Part shown: piece after piece, positions 1 to 8,834 of the stretch
Position numbering within the stretch: position 1 is the first letter of the stretch
How the letters are laid out: each line of letters starts with the position of its first letter
Origin: Bacteroidota bacterium
Lineage (GTDB): Bacteria > Bacteroidota > Bacteroidia > Bacteroidales > Dysgonomonadaceae
Direction of reading: 5' to 3'
Length of the DNA: 64,000 nt
Assembly (NCBI GenBank): GCA_023424395.1
Contig: JAFADY010000065.1
Coordinates: forward strand, 1-64,000
Program-made: the position numbers and the translations under genes
The notes under the pieces: generated by a model
What the model was told of the DNA's origin: nothing
Databases searched by the model: none
The model's input: the letters and a program-made list of their open reading frames with translations, nothing else

Positions 1-24
1 AAAGATGAGAAATGCAATCATCTT
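1..24 (-). terminator. Possible terminator of the 361-aa gene
   Basis: A 7-bp inverted repeat (AAGATGA / TCATCTT, loop 9) lies just after the stop codon of the minus-strand gene ending at 38. There is no long T tract, so it is a weak candidate seen only as an inverted repeat. Confidence 0.3.
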
Positions 25-37
25 AAAATCAGTTTCT

Positions 38-1123
38 TTATTTTCCCATAATATCCGATAGGCTTGGTGTAATTAAGTTCGTGCTTGAATCGACGGATGG
101 GCCGCCCTCCAATGCAAACCTTCCGCTGATCTCCGCTTCAGCCAGTCCCCCCACACCTGCCTTCACACTGCTGGTGAATGCAACATCTTTCACGGCATCT
201 CCTTGTCCGAAGGTGATTTCCATCCCTACATTTGCTTCCACGGTGGCATTGCCCCGACCATATTCTCCTTTCACGCCCACACCACCCCAAATGGTGGTTT
301 CGTGTTTGGTAAAATCGCGCTTCACCGACCAGAGGATACCTTCGCCGCCAGATAATTTGACATGATCGCAACTCAGTTCAAACGAAAACACTCCAATGCC
401 ACCCCCTATTCCGTTTTCACCCAACGGGCAATCTTTCTTCTTTTTTGAGGGCAGCTCAGGGCCAGGCACCTCTTCCGGCGGTTCCGGCGGTTCGGGCTCC
501 ACGCAAATCATTTGATTGAGCTGATCGGCATAACCCGGCAATCCTGAAGCAAAGACGGCAACTATCTCCAGATGAATTACTACCCTCAATTCCCGATACA
601 GATTGTAAAATTCATTAATGCTGGGCGCGTACATGCGTTCAATGATTGGATTGGTAAATGCATAGTAGTCGGGGATCGCCTCTTTCAAAGCATTGGAAAC
701 CAGTGTGTAATTTTTACAGCCGGCAGAATATGAAGATTCCAGATCGCCTTTTTCACCCATACACATACGATAGGACAGTTGTTCACCCTCGAATTGTAAT
801 TTATCCATTTTAGCATGAACCTTTCTTATACATATGTCATTTAAACCACACGCTTTTAACTCATCCATGAGAATGTCCCATCGATCCTGCAATCGCTTTC
901 CTTCCTCTAGCTGCTGCGTTATTGTCGGCAAACGCTTTTTCGCTATTTCGGCGTTGTCCTCTAACAATTTTACCCCTTGTGCTGACGCCCTTGCATAGTT
1001 ACTGTTTTCACCAAATAACAATGCGTCGATATCTTCAAACTGCATGATCTCTTTCGAGAAATCTCGCTGAAAAACTATCGAGTTGTCCGGATCTTTGGAC
1101 GCACGCTTCTCTTGCGCACTCAT
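38..1123 (-). CDS. Unknown protein, glycine-rich C-terminal half; probable downstream half of a split secreted protein
   Basis: I do not recognise this 361-aa protein. Residues 1 to about 200 look helical and charged. A proline-rich linker follows (about 208-226, repeated PEPPEP-like text), then a lysine stretch and a glycine-rich, probably beta-structured region from about 235 to the end. It has no signal peptide. Its ATG overlaps the stop of the upstream 57-aa ORF (ATGA), which is a signal peptide plus short helix in another frame. A -1 shift in an A6 tract (1135-1140) joins the two into one reading frame of about 418 aa. The likely reading is a secreted protein whose frame is interrupted, or a translationally coupled pair. 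Confidence 0.6.
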   Translation of the reverse strand: MSAQEKRASKDPDNSIVFQRDFSKEIMQFEDIDALLFGENSNYARASAQGVKLLEDNAEIAKKRLPTITQQLEEGKRLQDRWDILMDELKACGLNDICIRKVHAKMDKLQFEGEQLSYRMCMGEKGDLESSYSAGCKNYTLVSNALKEAIPDYYAFTNPIIERMYAPSINEFYNLYRELRVVIHLEIVAVFASGLPGYADQLNQMICVEPEPPEPPEEVPGPELPSKKKKDCPLGENGIGGGIGVFSFELSCDHVKLSGGEGILWSVKRDFTKHETTIWGGVGVKGEYGRGNATVEANVGMEITFGQGDAVKDVAFTSSVKAGVGGLAEAEISGRFALEGGPSVDSSTNLITPSLSDIMGK

Positions 1124-1293
1124 CCGCTCATGGCTTTTTTGGTAACCTCATCGGCTTTATCTTCCACTCTGTTTTCTACGGCGCGCTTAGCAGCATCTTT
1201 TGCCGCATTGCCCAGTTTATTAAGCCATCCTTGAGCATTGGTCTGCAGGCTAAATAGAATGCCTACGCAGAGCACTAAAATTATTTTTTTCAT
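1120..1293 (-). CDS. Small secreted protein, or signal-peptide exon of the downstream ORF
   Basis: 57 aa, starting with a clear signal peptide (MKK, hydrophobic core, then QTNAQ) followed by an amphipathic, Ala/Lys-rich helix (GWLNKLGNAAKDAAKRAVEN). The same kind of N-terminus opens many Bacteroidota secreted proteins of the DUF4412-like type, which normally continue much further, so a stop after 57 codons is unusual. The TGA overlaps the ATG of the 361-aa ORF by 3 bases. A run of six A on the coding strand just before the stop can restore a continuous frame if one base is added or the ribosome slips back by one. Confidence 0.6.
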   Translation of the reverse strand: MKKIILVLCVGILFSLQTNAQGWLNKLGNAAKDAAKRAVENRVEDKADEVTKKAMSG

Positions 1294-1376
1294 GGTTAGA
1301 TTGATTGAATAAAAGGATTTGTATAAAAAATTATTGACTGAAAAATCATATTATTTTCCAAAAGTTTTTTTACCTA

Positions 1377-4300
1377 CTATTCATTTTTAATGCATCTTAC
1401 AGAAAATGCATCAGATTCATAACTTTCATACATGTAGGCGTTGCTACTCCATGAAACCAATCCCATTGCCATGGCATTGTAATCGGATTCGCTTGAAGTT
1501 GATGAACTCCACCAATAGCCTCTGCTTCGCAGCATTCTGAATGTTGCGCTGCCTCCGTCACGTGTTCCGCCTGCTAAACCGACGAATCCATAGTCTACAG
1601 CTTCGGTGTTAGGTGATTCCCAATGAGTTAATCCGGATTCTTTGAGTTTTCCACCGGCGATTTCATTTCCACCTAAATAAGCAATCAGTGTTTCCCAATC
1701 TGCTTTGGTGGGGATGCGCCAACCTTCAGGTGCCAGTTTTCCGGTATTCACGGCGTACCAGTTATACAGCAACCCATAAGTTTGTTTATTGGAGCTTGTA
1801 TTGGCGTAAACTGAATAACCCGGGGTAGTGGAATGATAGCCTGAAATTCCCGAAATGGAAGTGCCATCGTTGTATTTAGTAGTACGAAGATTTTCCACCA
1901 TCCAGGTTTGCGTACCGATTTTAATGGTGTGGTATTGATTTCCGTCTGCATCAGCCACAGTTTCTGCACTTTGCGTACTGAATGTAATCACTTCTCCATA
2001 ACTGATACCTGTGCTGTTTTCGGCGAATGCGCGTAAATGGTATGTAGTACCGGGTAAAAGAGAGTTAACATCTGTCCATTCCTCCGTATAATTTACTGAA
2101 AAATCTACCACCGAAGTTTGCGAGGTTAAAACAGTGGGCAGGATTTCTGTACTGCTCCAGCATATGCCTCTACGGGTAACAATTCCTCCTTCTTCGGATA
2201 CGGAATTGCCAAATTTTGCAGAAGTTTGTTTCACATCTTTCAAGTAAGTAGTTACTACTGCAGGATAATCTTTCAGGCACCGAACCGACAAACCGGATTT
2301 CATGGTTTGGAAACCATAGGATGAACTGTTTGAGATATTCAAATATAAATAAGTATCTTCACTTGGGTTTTTGTGGGTTGTCCACCAATTGCCCCTTGTA
2401 TTTTTATTTAAATAAACCCCTGTATCGTCTCTGTATCCGCCGGGTAAAGCGGTGAATCCGCTGAAATTTGTACCGTTGGCATACTCGCCGGTCCAATGTG
2501 CGCTACTTTCTTCTTTTAATAATACTCCCAGCATGTGGGATTCGCTTTCATCAGGCACCAACGTTTGACTCAATATATTCAATTCGGTTTCAGTAGGCAC
2601 GTGCCAACCCAACGGAGCTAATTTATTTGTTTGTACAGCATATTGATTATACAAAAAGCCATACGTCCCGTCGGGCTCTGTATCGTTGTACTTACAATAT
2701 GCACCTGCTGTAGTAAGGCTCCATTCCACAGCATCTGAAACCATCGGAATGTCTGTACCATCATTGTATTTGGAAACACGCAAGTCTTCCGCCATCCAAA
2801 TCTGTTTGCCTATTTGTACCAGATTATACGAATTTCCGTTGATATCCTGCACAGTACCTAAATCAAGAGTCGTAACCGTTTTTACTTCTCCATAACTGAT
2901 TCCTTCTGTATTTCCTGCATACGCCCGAACGTAATAGGTTACTCCGGCTTCAAGCTCGGTCATTAAGCAAGTGTATTTTCCCCTCTGTTTAATTCCTTTG
3001 TTTGAATAAGCATCCGCAATAGTGGGTTGGGTATTGGTAGAACTCCAGCAAATTCCGCTTTCGGTAATTGCTTCTCCTCCCGTGTTCAGAATAATTCCTT
3101 CGCAACCTGCAGAAGTTGCCCGTCCGCCCGATACCATACCGGTTTTAATGGTTGGCGGCGAGTTTTTAATACAACGGACTGACATTCCAGACAACGCATC
3201 TTGAGCCTCAATATTTGAATTCCATAAATCAAGCATTGCGTTTGTCAGATAAGGACTATAGGTTGGTGCTTTTAATGTGCTTTTAATTTCTTTTCTTTTA
3301 ATCGAAGGAGCATTGCCTATGGTTGTTGTCCAGAAAAAAGTGTTTATTTTTATCCCTTCAAAACCCCACCGATTTCTACTACCCGCTCCGACGGCCGAAA
3401 ATCCGGTTTGATTATAGGGTGGAAAGTTGTGCTCTTCCCAAAACGCTGTATCTCCGATTAAAAATGACGCTGAGGAGGTTGAACTATTTAACTGAAACAA
3501 TTCTTCAAAATCTTCTTTCGTGGGGATATGCCAGCCTTGCGGAGCCAATTTTTGTGACATGGCTGCATAACCGTTGTATAAAGCGCCATAAGTGGTTCTG
3601 TAGCCTATATTGTTGTCATACCAGCAATAGGCTCCTGCTTCAGATTCACTTGATGACCACGTATCTTGATTTTCAATCAATGTAATAGGCGTACCATCAT
3701 TGTAGAGTGTTGTCCGGAGGTTTTCCGCCATCCAGGTTTGATTGCCGATTTTTACAATCGGATAATTATTGCCGTCCACATCTGCACATGCATAAAACTC
3801 AAAATTAATCACCTCGTTTTTTTCAGGCTTTAGTACATGAATAGTCCGGTTATTACCGTGCTTTCCCGTGAATTTAATTAAGTCGTCCTTGGAATATTGC
3901 ATGGTTACGATGTTTCCAAGTGATGATAGTGATTTAGCCTGTGCTGGTAAATTGAAACCAATTTTGCCGTTTGCATCAGTAAAGGCCGTTTCTTCGTTGT
4001 CTAATTTTATGTTTTCAGATGAAAAGGAATAACTGATAATGCGAGCGCCATACGCTTTGTTTCCTGAAATTAGCCGTAAAAGATAAATCCCGGATGATAA
4101 ACCGCTTACAGAAAGTGAATTATCCCCCTCTTTAAGCCGGATGGATTTGCTGAATAGCATGCGCCCGGAAATATCAAAAAGATTGAATACAGAATTATCG
4201 GAGGCCGGCGCATAAAACTGAATTTTACAAGTTCCGCTATAAACGGGATTCGGAAACACCTTAACGATTTCAGGTGTATTTATCCCTGTAGCTGTAATGC

Positions 4301-4514
4301 TTGTAGGTACATTCACGAGTTTCAACGTTTCGTTTCCTGCAAGTTTTACCGTAGTTCCATTCATCATGTTCTCCACCAATACCGAATCAACGGAATTAAC
4401 ACTACCACCTCCGGCAAATTGAATGGTGTATTCCTGTGCAGAGATTTGCATCGAGAGGAAACACAAAGCTGCGATAATGAGTACTTTGTAGATAAATAAT
4501 AAATTTGATTTCAT
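1377..4514 (-). CDS. FISUMP-domain surface protein with Fn3-like spacers
   Basis: 1045 aa. A signal peptide (1-26, ending ISAQ) is followed by a YTIQFAGGG-type strand region. Residues about 81-163 resemble a type IX/Por sorting domain (VFPNP, NLFDISGR, GIYLLRL). Then come three FISUMP (Fibrobacter succinogenes major paralogous) domains, each with the signature IG.Q.WM.E.LR, YG.LYN.YA, KLAP.GW.(I/V)PT and a closing SVRC(I/L)K. Two Fn3-like modules separate them (GICWSST...PT, AGVTYYVRAYA.N..GISYGEV). This is an extracellular or surface protein whose role is unknown. It is divergent from the kinase gene at 4679 and shares a promoter region holding a perfect palindrome, so control by that two-component pair is plausible but unproven. 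Confidence 0.8.
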   Translation of the reverse strand: MKSNLLFIYKVLIIAALCFLSMQISAQEYTIQFAGGGSVNSVDSVLVENMMNGTTVKLAGNETLKLVNVPTSITATGINTPEIVKVFPNPVYSGTCKIQFYAPASDNSVFNLFDISGRMLFSKSIRLKEGDNSLSVSGLSSGIYLLRLISGNKAYGARIISYSFSSENIKLDNEETAFTDANGKIGFNLPAQAKSLSSLGNIVTMQYSKDDLIKFTGKHGNNRTIHVLKPEKNEVINFEFYACADVDGNNYPIVKIGNQTWMAENLRTTLYNDGTPITLIENQDTWSSSESEAGAYCWYDNNIGYRTTYGALYNGYAAMSQKLAPQGWHIPTKEDFEELFQLNSSTSSASFLIGDTAFWEEHNFPPYNQTGFSAVGAGSRNRWGFEGIKINTFFWTTTIGNAPSIKRKEIKSTLKAPTYSPYLTNAMLDLWNSNIEAQDALSGMSVRCIKNSPPTIKTGMVSGGRATSAGCEGIILNTGGEAITESGICWSSTNTQPTIADAYSNKGIKQRGKYTCLMTELEAGVTYYVRAYAGNTEGISYGEVKTVTTLDLGTVQDINGNSYNLVQIGKQIWMAEDLRVSKYNDGTDIPMVSDAVEWSLTTAGAYCKYNDTEPDGTYGFLYNQYAVQTNKLAPLGWHVPTETELNILSQTLVPDESESHMLGVLLKEESSAHWTGEYANGTNFSGFTALPGGYRDDTGVYLNKNTRGNWWTTHKNPSEDTYLYLNISNSSSYGFQTMKSGLSVRCLKDYPAVVTTYLKDVKQTSAKFGNSVSEEGGIVTRRGICWSSTEILPTVLTSQTSVVDFSVNYTEEWTDVNSLLPGTTYHLRAFAENSTGISYGEVITFSTQSAETVADADGNQYHTIKIGTQTWMVENLRTTKYNDGTSISGISGYHSTTPGYSVYANTSSNKQTYGLLYNWYAVNTGKLAPEGWRIPTKADWETLIAYLGGNEIAGGKLKESGLTHWESPNTEAVDYGFVGLAGGTRDGGSATFRMLRSRGYWWSSSTSSESDYNAMAMGLVSWSSNAYMYESYESDAFSVRCIKNE

Positions 4515-4583
4515 ATTTTTGATTTTTAGGAGTGAAAAACTAAAACATTTTTACATTGCAAAATAAATGAATCAACAAAAAGC

Positions 4584-4609
4584 AAAATACCCCCAAAAAG
4601 GGGTATTTT
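4584..4609. promoter_or_regulatory. Perfect inverted repeat between divergent genes
   Basis: Arms AAAATACCCC and GGGGTATTTT flank CAAAAA in the 164-bp gap between the FISUMP gene (minus) and the kinase gene (plus). It could be an operator or a small bidirectional stem. A terminator makes little sense between two divergent starts, so I favour an operator. Confidence 0.45.
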
Positions 4610-4649
4610 AAAAAAACTTTGAAACATATATTTACATAAAAAATATTTG

Positions 4650-4657
4650 TACTTTTG
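4650..4657 (+). promoter_or_regulatory. Putative -7 box of the histidine kinase gene
   Basis: TACTTTTG matches the Bacteroidota -7 consensus TAnnTTTG and ends 21 nt before the ATG at 4679. No well-spaced TTTG -33 box is present, so confidence is limited. Confidence 0.4.
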
Positions 4658-4678
4658 AAAAATGAAAAAATCTAAACT

Positions 4679-6601
4679 ATGAAACTCAAGAGATGCTTTT
4701 TAACAGGTTTTAGTACGGTTTCTTTTATTCTATTAACCATATCCGGCTTTTGGGGATGCAGCAAAAGCAGAACAAACACCGATTTTTCAAAAGACAATCC
4801 CGACACTTTGCTGGTTCTCGCTAAAAAATTGCTTTACACCCTGCCGGATAGCGCATTTATCCTATCTAAAAAAGCCGAAAAATTGGCTGAGGAACAAAAT
4901 AACCCACTATCCTTGGGAAATGCTTACAGAGCGCAGGCAAGTTATTTCTCCGATATTAAAATGGATTTTGAGAGTGCTGTGGAAAAATGCAATCAGGCCG
5001 ACAGCATTTTCAGAAAACATTCAGGTAATGATTTCTCATTGGGGCGAGGCGCCGTGCTGCATAACCTCGGCACAATTGAATTTCGTAAAGGTAATTACAT
5101 GCCGGCCATTGAATTTTATACTCAAGCATTACATTTGCTGGATTCGCTAAAAGATGAAAAAACCCTCCCAAAAACGTTGAATAACTTATCTTCCTTGTAT
5201 TCTTTTTTAAAAGACCATGAAAAATCGGAACAATATGCCCGTGATTGCCTCAAAATAGCGAAAAAAAATAAGGATGATTACTTAATATCTGTGAGCAAAA
5301 CGACACTGGCAGCTGAACTTATCAACCAAGGAAAGTACGACGAAGTTCCCCAACTGCTGGACGAAGCGAAAGAGATTGCGCTGAGCAGAAAAGATTATTA
5401 CATCATGGACTTGGTATATCTGAATTATGGCACATACTATAGTTTTTTTAAAAAGGATTATGTAAGAGCCATTCAACATTTGAAACAAGCCTCAATCTAC
5501 GCCGACAGCCTGCAAAATGAATATGAGCAAATGCGGGCATCCATCAATCTTTCCGAAACGTATTTTTTCAACAATCAAACCGCTGAATCTGAGGTTGAAG
5601 CTCGCAAATCGATTGAATGGGCAAGAAAATGGCAAAGCAAAGATGTGGAACAGCGAGCTTTGACTGCATTGGCAAAAAACAATGCGTTAAAAAACCAATA
5701 CAAGGAAGCTTATGATAATCAGGAGCTTGCATATCGATTACGAGATACTGTTTTGAACGAAAGTAACCGGCAGCACCTCAATTACTTGGAAGCCCAATTT
5801 CAAACCGAAAAAAAAGAGCTGCGTATTTCCTCATTAGAAAAAGAGAAAAAACTTTACGCCATTATTATGCTTACCGGTGCCGTGAGCTTGTTGTTATTGG
5901 TTATTTCTATATATCTAAGATATAAGGCAGCCAAACGAAAAAAACAAATGGCCGAACAAAAAATAGTTCAATTGCAACATGAAAAACAATTCATCGCCAC
6001 GCAAGCCTTGCTTGATGGCGAAACTGCAGAACGCTCCCGTCTGGCGCGCGACCTGCACGACGGGCTTGGTGGAATGCTTTCGGCAGTAAAACTTAATTTA
6101 TTCGATATAAAAAAAGGAGCTTTATTGGAATCCGGCGATATTTTGCGCTTCAACAACGTGTTAAAAATGTTGGATAATTCTATACAAGAACTTCGGCGGA
6201 TCTCGCACAATATGATGCCCGAAGCGTTGGCGCGTTACGGGTTAAAAATCGCTCTCACTGACCTGTGCCACAGTTTCTCGAACGTAAATTTCCATTATTT
6301 CGGAACGGAAGCCCGATTGGAATCGAAACTCGAAATAATGATTTACCGCATCGTGTCGGAATTGGTGAACAATGCCCTCCGCCACGCCGAAGCCGGCGAA
6401 ATAAATGTGCAGTTGGTGCAGGAACCTTCCCGCACTTCGGTTACGGTACAGGATAACGGAAAAGGATTTAACACAGAAATCGAAACCCGGGGAATGGGGT
6501 TAAAGAACATCCAAAACAGGGTAACATCCTTCAACGGAACAATGAATGTCTGTTCCAAAGAAAACGAAGGAACAGAAATAAACGTGGATTTTAAAATCTG
6601 A
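4679..6601 (+). CDS. TPR-containing sensor histidine kinase (HisKA_3/HATPase)
   Basis: 640 aa. An N-terminal hydrophobic segment ends in a possible lipobox (SGFWGC). TPR-like helical repeats follow to about residue 370, e.g. LHNLGTIEFRKGNYMPAIEFY. A transmembrane helix sits near 392-412, then a coiled linker, a HisKA_3 dimerisation domain with the phospho-acceptor His460 (ARDLHDGLGG), and a HATPase domain with the N box (ELVNNALRHA) and G box (DNGKGF, GMGLKNI). This is the NarX/DesK type, which phosphorylates a LuxR-family regulator. The partner starts 6 bases downstream. The TPR sensor region is periplasmic if the first segment is a signal or lipid anchor. The ligand is unknown. Confidence 0.88.
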   Translation: MKLKRCFLTGFSTVSFILLTISGFWGCSKSRTNTDFSKDNPDTLLVLAKKLLYTLPDSAFILSKKAEKLAEEQNNPLSLGNAYRAQASYFSDIKMDFESAVEKCNQADSIFRKHSGNDFSLGRGAVLHNLGTIEFRKGNYMPAIEFYTQALHLLDSLKDEKTLPKTLNNLSSLYSFLKDHEKSEQYARDCLKIAKKNKDDYLISVSKTTLAAELINQGKYDEVPQLLDEAKEIALSRKDYYIMDLVYLNYGTYYSFFKKDYVRAIQHLKQASIYADSLQNEYEQMRASINLSETYFFNNQTAESEVEARKSIEWARKWQSKDVEQRALTALAKNNALKNQYKEAYDNQELAYRLRDTVLNESNRQHLNYLEAQFQTEKKELRISSLEKEKKLYAIIMLTGAVSLLLLVISIYLRYKAAKRKKQMAEQKIVQLQHEKQFIATQALLDGETAERSRLARDLHDGLGGMLSAVKLNLFDIKKGALLESGDILRFNNVLKMLDNSIQELRRISHNMMPEALARYGLKIALTDLCHSFSNVNFHYFGTEARLESKLEIMIYRIVSELVNNALRHAEAGEINVQLVQEPSRTSVTVQDNGKGFNTEIETRGMGLKNIQNRVTSFNGTMNVCSKENEGTEINVDFKI

Positions 6602-6607
6602 CCGATT

Positions 6608-7219
6608 ATGATACAGGTTCTTATTGTTGACGACCATATCATCTTAGCCGACGGGTTGAAGAAACTGATCAACGACTCCGGCTTCGCCGAAGTTTGCCAC
6701 ACGGCGCTTACCGGAAAGGATTGCATGAACTACCTTCGTCATGAAACTCCCGATGTGATATTTCTCGATATAAACTTACCGGATGCAAACGGGATAGATA
6801 TGTGCAAAGAAATAAAATCACATAAGCCTGAAATTAAAATAATTGCACTAACCAGCTTTGGAGAGTATGCACTTGTCCGTCAGATGCTCGAAAACGGAGC
6901 CAACGGATATTTACTGAAAAACGCGATGCCCGATGAAATCCTTCTGAGCATTGAAATGGTAATGGAAGGTGAGCAATTTCTATCGGATGAGATCGATATG
7001 CTGATGCACAAACGCTCGCTGAATCCCGTTTGGCTCACGCCGCGTGAAAAGGAACTATTGAAACTGATCGTACAAGGAAACACCAACCACGAAATTGCCG
7101 ATAAAATGTGTCTCGGTGTAGAAACCATCAACAGTTACCGTAAAAACCTGCTGCTTAAATTGGGTGCAAAAAATACGGCTGTGTTGGTGAGAATGGCGTT
7201 GGAGGAGAAATTATTATAA
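6608..7219 (+). CDS. NarL/FixJ-type response regulator
   Basis: 203 aa. Residues 1-120 form a receiver domain with acidic D8/D9, phospho-acceptor D54 (FLDINLPDANG), the ALTS switch and conserved K (LLKNA). Residues 138-203 form a LuxR-type HTH (LTPREKELLKLIVQGNTNHEIA...VETINSYRKNLLLKLG). It lies 6 bases after the histidine kinase and is clearly co-transcribed as a cognate pair. Its targets are unknown; the adjacent FISUMP gene or its own operon, across the palindrome at 4584, are the nearest candidates. Confidence 0.92.
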   Translation: MIQVLIVDDHIILADGLKKLINDSGFAEVCHTALTGKDCMNYLRHETPDVIFLDINLPDANGIDMCKEIKSHKPEIKIIALTSFGEYALVRQMLENGANGYLLKNAMPDEILLSIEMVMEGEQFLSDEIDMLMHKRSLNPVWLTPREKELLKLIVQGNTNHEIADKMCLGVETINSYRKNLLLKLGAKNTAVLVRMALEEKLL

Positions 7220-7277
7220 GATAAAACATTAAAAAAAGCAACCAGATAATCTTCTAGCTGCCTTATTTTTTGCATTG

Positions 7278-7351
7278 TAGCGAGAGGGGGGCATGATCCC
7301 CCGACCTCATGATTATGAATCATGCGCTCTAACCAACTGAGCTATCTCGCC
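7278..7351 (-). tRNA. tRNA-Met (CAU anticodon)
   Basis: A 74-nt cloverleaf: acceptor GGCGAGA paired with TCTCGCT (G1-U72), D arm GCTC..GAGC, anticodon stem CATGA/TCATG with loop TTCATAA, variable AGGTC, T stem GGGGG/CCCCC, discriminator A and no encoded CCA. It lacks the initiator hallmark GGG/CCC pairs in the anticodon stem, so it is an elongator Met tRNA, or an Ile2 tRNA read after lysidine modification. The T loop is ATCATGC rather than TTCRANY: positions 54 and 58 are A and T instead of T and A. Confidence 0.92.
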
Positions 7352-7385
7352 AACATTATTCGAAAATGTTTCTAAATTCGAGGTG

Positions 7386-7417
7386 CAAAAATAGTATAAC
7401 TTTTTGAATTAAACAAA
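7386..7417 (-). promoter_or_regulatory. Promoter of tRNA-Met
   Basis: On the minus strand a TTTG -33 box (7417-7414) and a TATTTTTG -7 box (7393-7386) are separated by 20 nt, as in the Bacteroides consensus. The -7 box ends 34 nt before the tRNA 5' end. Confidence 0.6.
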
Positions 7418-7462
7418 CGGGTTCCTAAAATATTTGCGCTTTAAATCAGCCTCTCGCAAAAG

Positions 7463-8002
7463 CTAATCTTCTTTTACAAAAAACGAGAAATGAACGTTAC
7501 CGTACTTTCTTTCTTTTGTAAAATAAGGCAGGTCGGCAAAATTATGATTTCTTGAATGTTCCATGATGAAAATACCTTCGGGTTTAAGAAGATCCTTTTC
7601 AATGATCAGTTTCGGAATAGAGTTTGCCTCCCGCAAATCGTAAGGAGGATCGGCAAATATAAGGTCGAATTGTTGGTTATTCGATTGTAAATACTTGAAA
7701 ACATCCGCTTTCAACGGAATTAGTTCTTCGGCGTTTAGCATTTCCTTCGCTTTGCAAATGAAATTATAATGGAGGCTGTTTTCTTCCACACATACAACGT
7801 GCCGACAGCCGCGCGATACAAACTCCAAAGCAATGCTTCCCGTTCCGGAAAACAAATCCAGTGCCGATGTTTCTTCCCAATCTATCATGTTGTTCAGTAC
7901 ATTGAATAGGCTTTCCCGTGCAAAATCCGTAGTGGGACGCGCTTTCAAATTAGTGGGAACTTGTATTCTGCGTGATTTGTATTTGCCGCTTATAATTCGC
8001 AT
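7463..8002 (-). CDS. 16S rRNA (guanine966-N2)-methyltransferase RsmD
   Basis: 179 aa, the normal length for the family. RsmD methylates G966 of 16S rRNA in the assembled 30S particle using SAM. Visible features: N-terminal RIISG.Y.SR.I.VP and RPTTDFARESLFN, SAM-binding motif I DLFSGTGSIALEF (49-61), and catalytic motif DPPY (118-121). Its first 13 nt overlap the upstream DUF3822 gene, so the two are translationally coupled, an arrangement usual in Bacteroidota. Confidence 0.95.
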   Translation of the reverse strand: MRIISGKYKSRRIQVPTNLKARPTTDFARESLFNVLNNMIDWEETSALDLFSGTGSIALEFVSRGCRHVVCVEENSLHYNFICKAKEMLNAEELIPLKADVFKYLQSNNQQFDLIFADPPYDLREANSIPKLIIEKDLLKPEGIFIMEHSRNHNFADLPYFTKERKYGNVHFSFFVKED

Positions 8003-8808
8003 AACGAAATCAATATATCGCCGGGGATTTCATTTTTCAATCCTTCGGGAACGTTTAATTGTGAGTCAATTTCAATATCGGCAGTATTTTTGATGAGCGA
8101 TTTCAATATGTCTATCGACTCTTTGTTTTCAGTTAAATTACCCGAAAGAAAGAGCCAGTCGTTGTTCTGATCCATAGAGATTTTTTCGGCAACGCTCGCA
8201 ATGTAATAAACCGCATCAACACTGTGCGTGTTTTTGAAAGTATTGGCAGAAAGCAAATTATGTTTTAAGTAAGAGAATACGGAAATAAAATTGTCGTGAA
8301 AATCAACGAAAAGTCTTTTAGACGTTGTTTCCGCTTGGTGTTTATTGAAAAACACCATCAAGCTCTTTACAAAACTCTCAAAAGAAGGATTCCACAAAGT
8401 CCGGCTCAAAAATGAATGTACGTTGTTATCCATATCGTGTATAATATGAATATCGTGTTCTTCCATATAGTCACATAAAATTTCTCCGGTATTTTTATGG
8501 ATATTGAACTCAAAAATATCTTTTGCCTTTTTCTTATTGAAATAGGCATCGGGAATCAGTGTGTAATGCGGAGAAACACTGATAACAGTGGTTTTTCGGA
8601 AAGGTTGCGTGAAAAAGTTTACCTCGAAAAAAATCTTTTTTAAATTTTCCTCGTAAGAAAGATTTTTGCTGAAATTAACTTTGTGATAATGGAATACAGA
8701 CTTATCCAAAAACGAATAAATACAAAAAGAAAATCCATTCGGCATTAACCGAATGGATAAATTATATTTTTCTGATTGAGCTAAATCGATGTTTTCCGGT
8801 AAAAACAT
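7990..8808 (-). CDS. DUF3822 family protein
   Basis: 272 aa. Recognised from its position immediately upstream of rsmD and from the family look (N-terminal YNLSIRLMPNGFSFCIY, central LFVDFHDNFISVF). DUF3822 proteins have an ASKHA/pilus-ATPase-like fold in Bacteroidota and no established function. No catalytic motif is obvious. The gene overlaps rsmD by 13 nt and follows the 233-aa membrane-anchored protein gene by 26 nt, consistent with one operon. Confidence 0.75.
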   Translation of the reverse strand: MFLPENIDLAQSEKYNLSIRLMPNGFSFCIYSFLDKSVFHYHKVNFSKNLSYEENLKKIFFEVNFFTQPFRKTTVISVSPHYTLIPDAYFNKKKAKDIFEFNIHKNTGEILCDYMEEHDIHIIHDMDNNVHSFLSRTLWNPSFESFVKSLMVFFNKHQAETTSKRLFVDFHDNFISVFSYLKHNLLSANTFKNTHSVDAVYYIASVAEKISMDQNNDWLFLSGNLTENKESIDILKSLIKNTADIEIDSQLNVPEGLKNEIPGDILISLCEL

Positions 8809-8834
8809 AGTATGTTTTGCAGTTTTGCTGCTAA

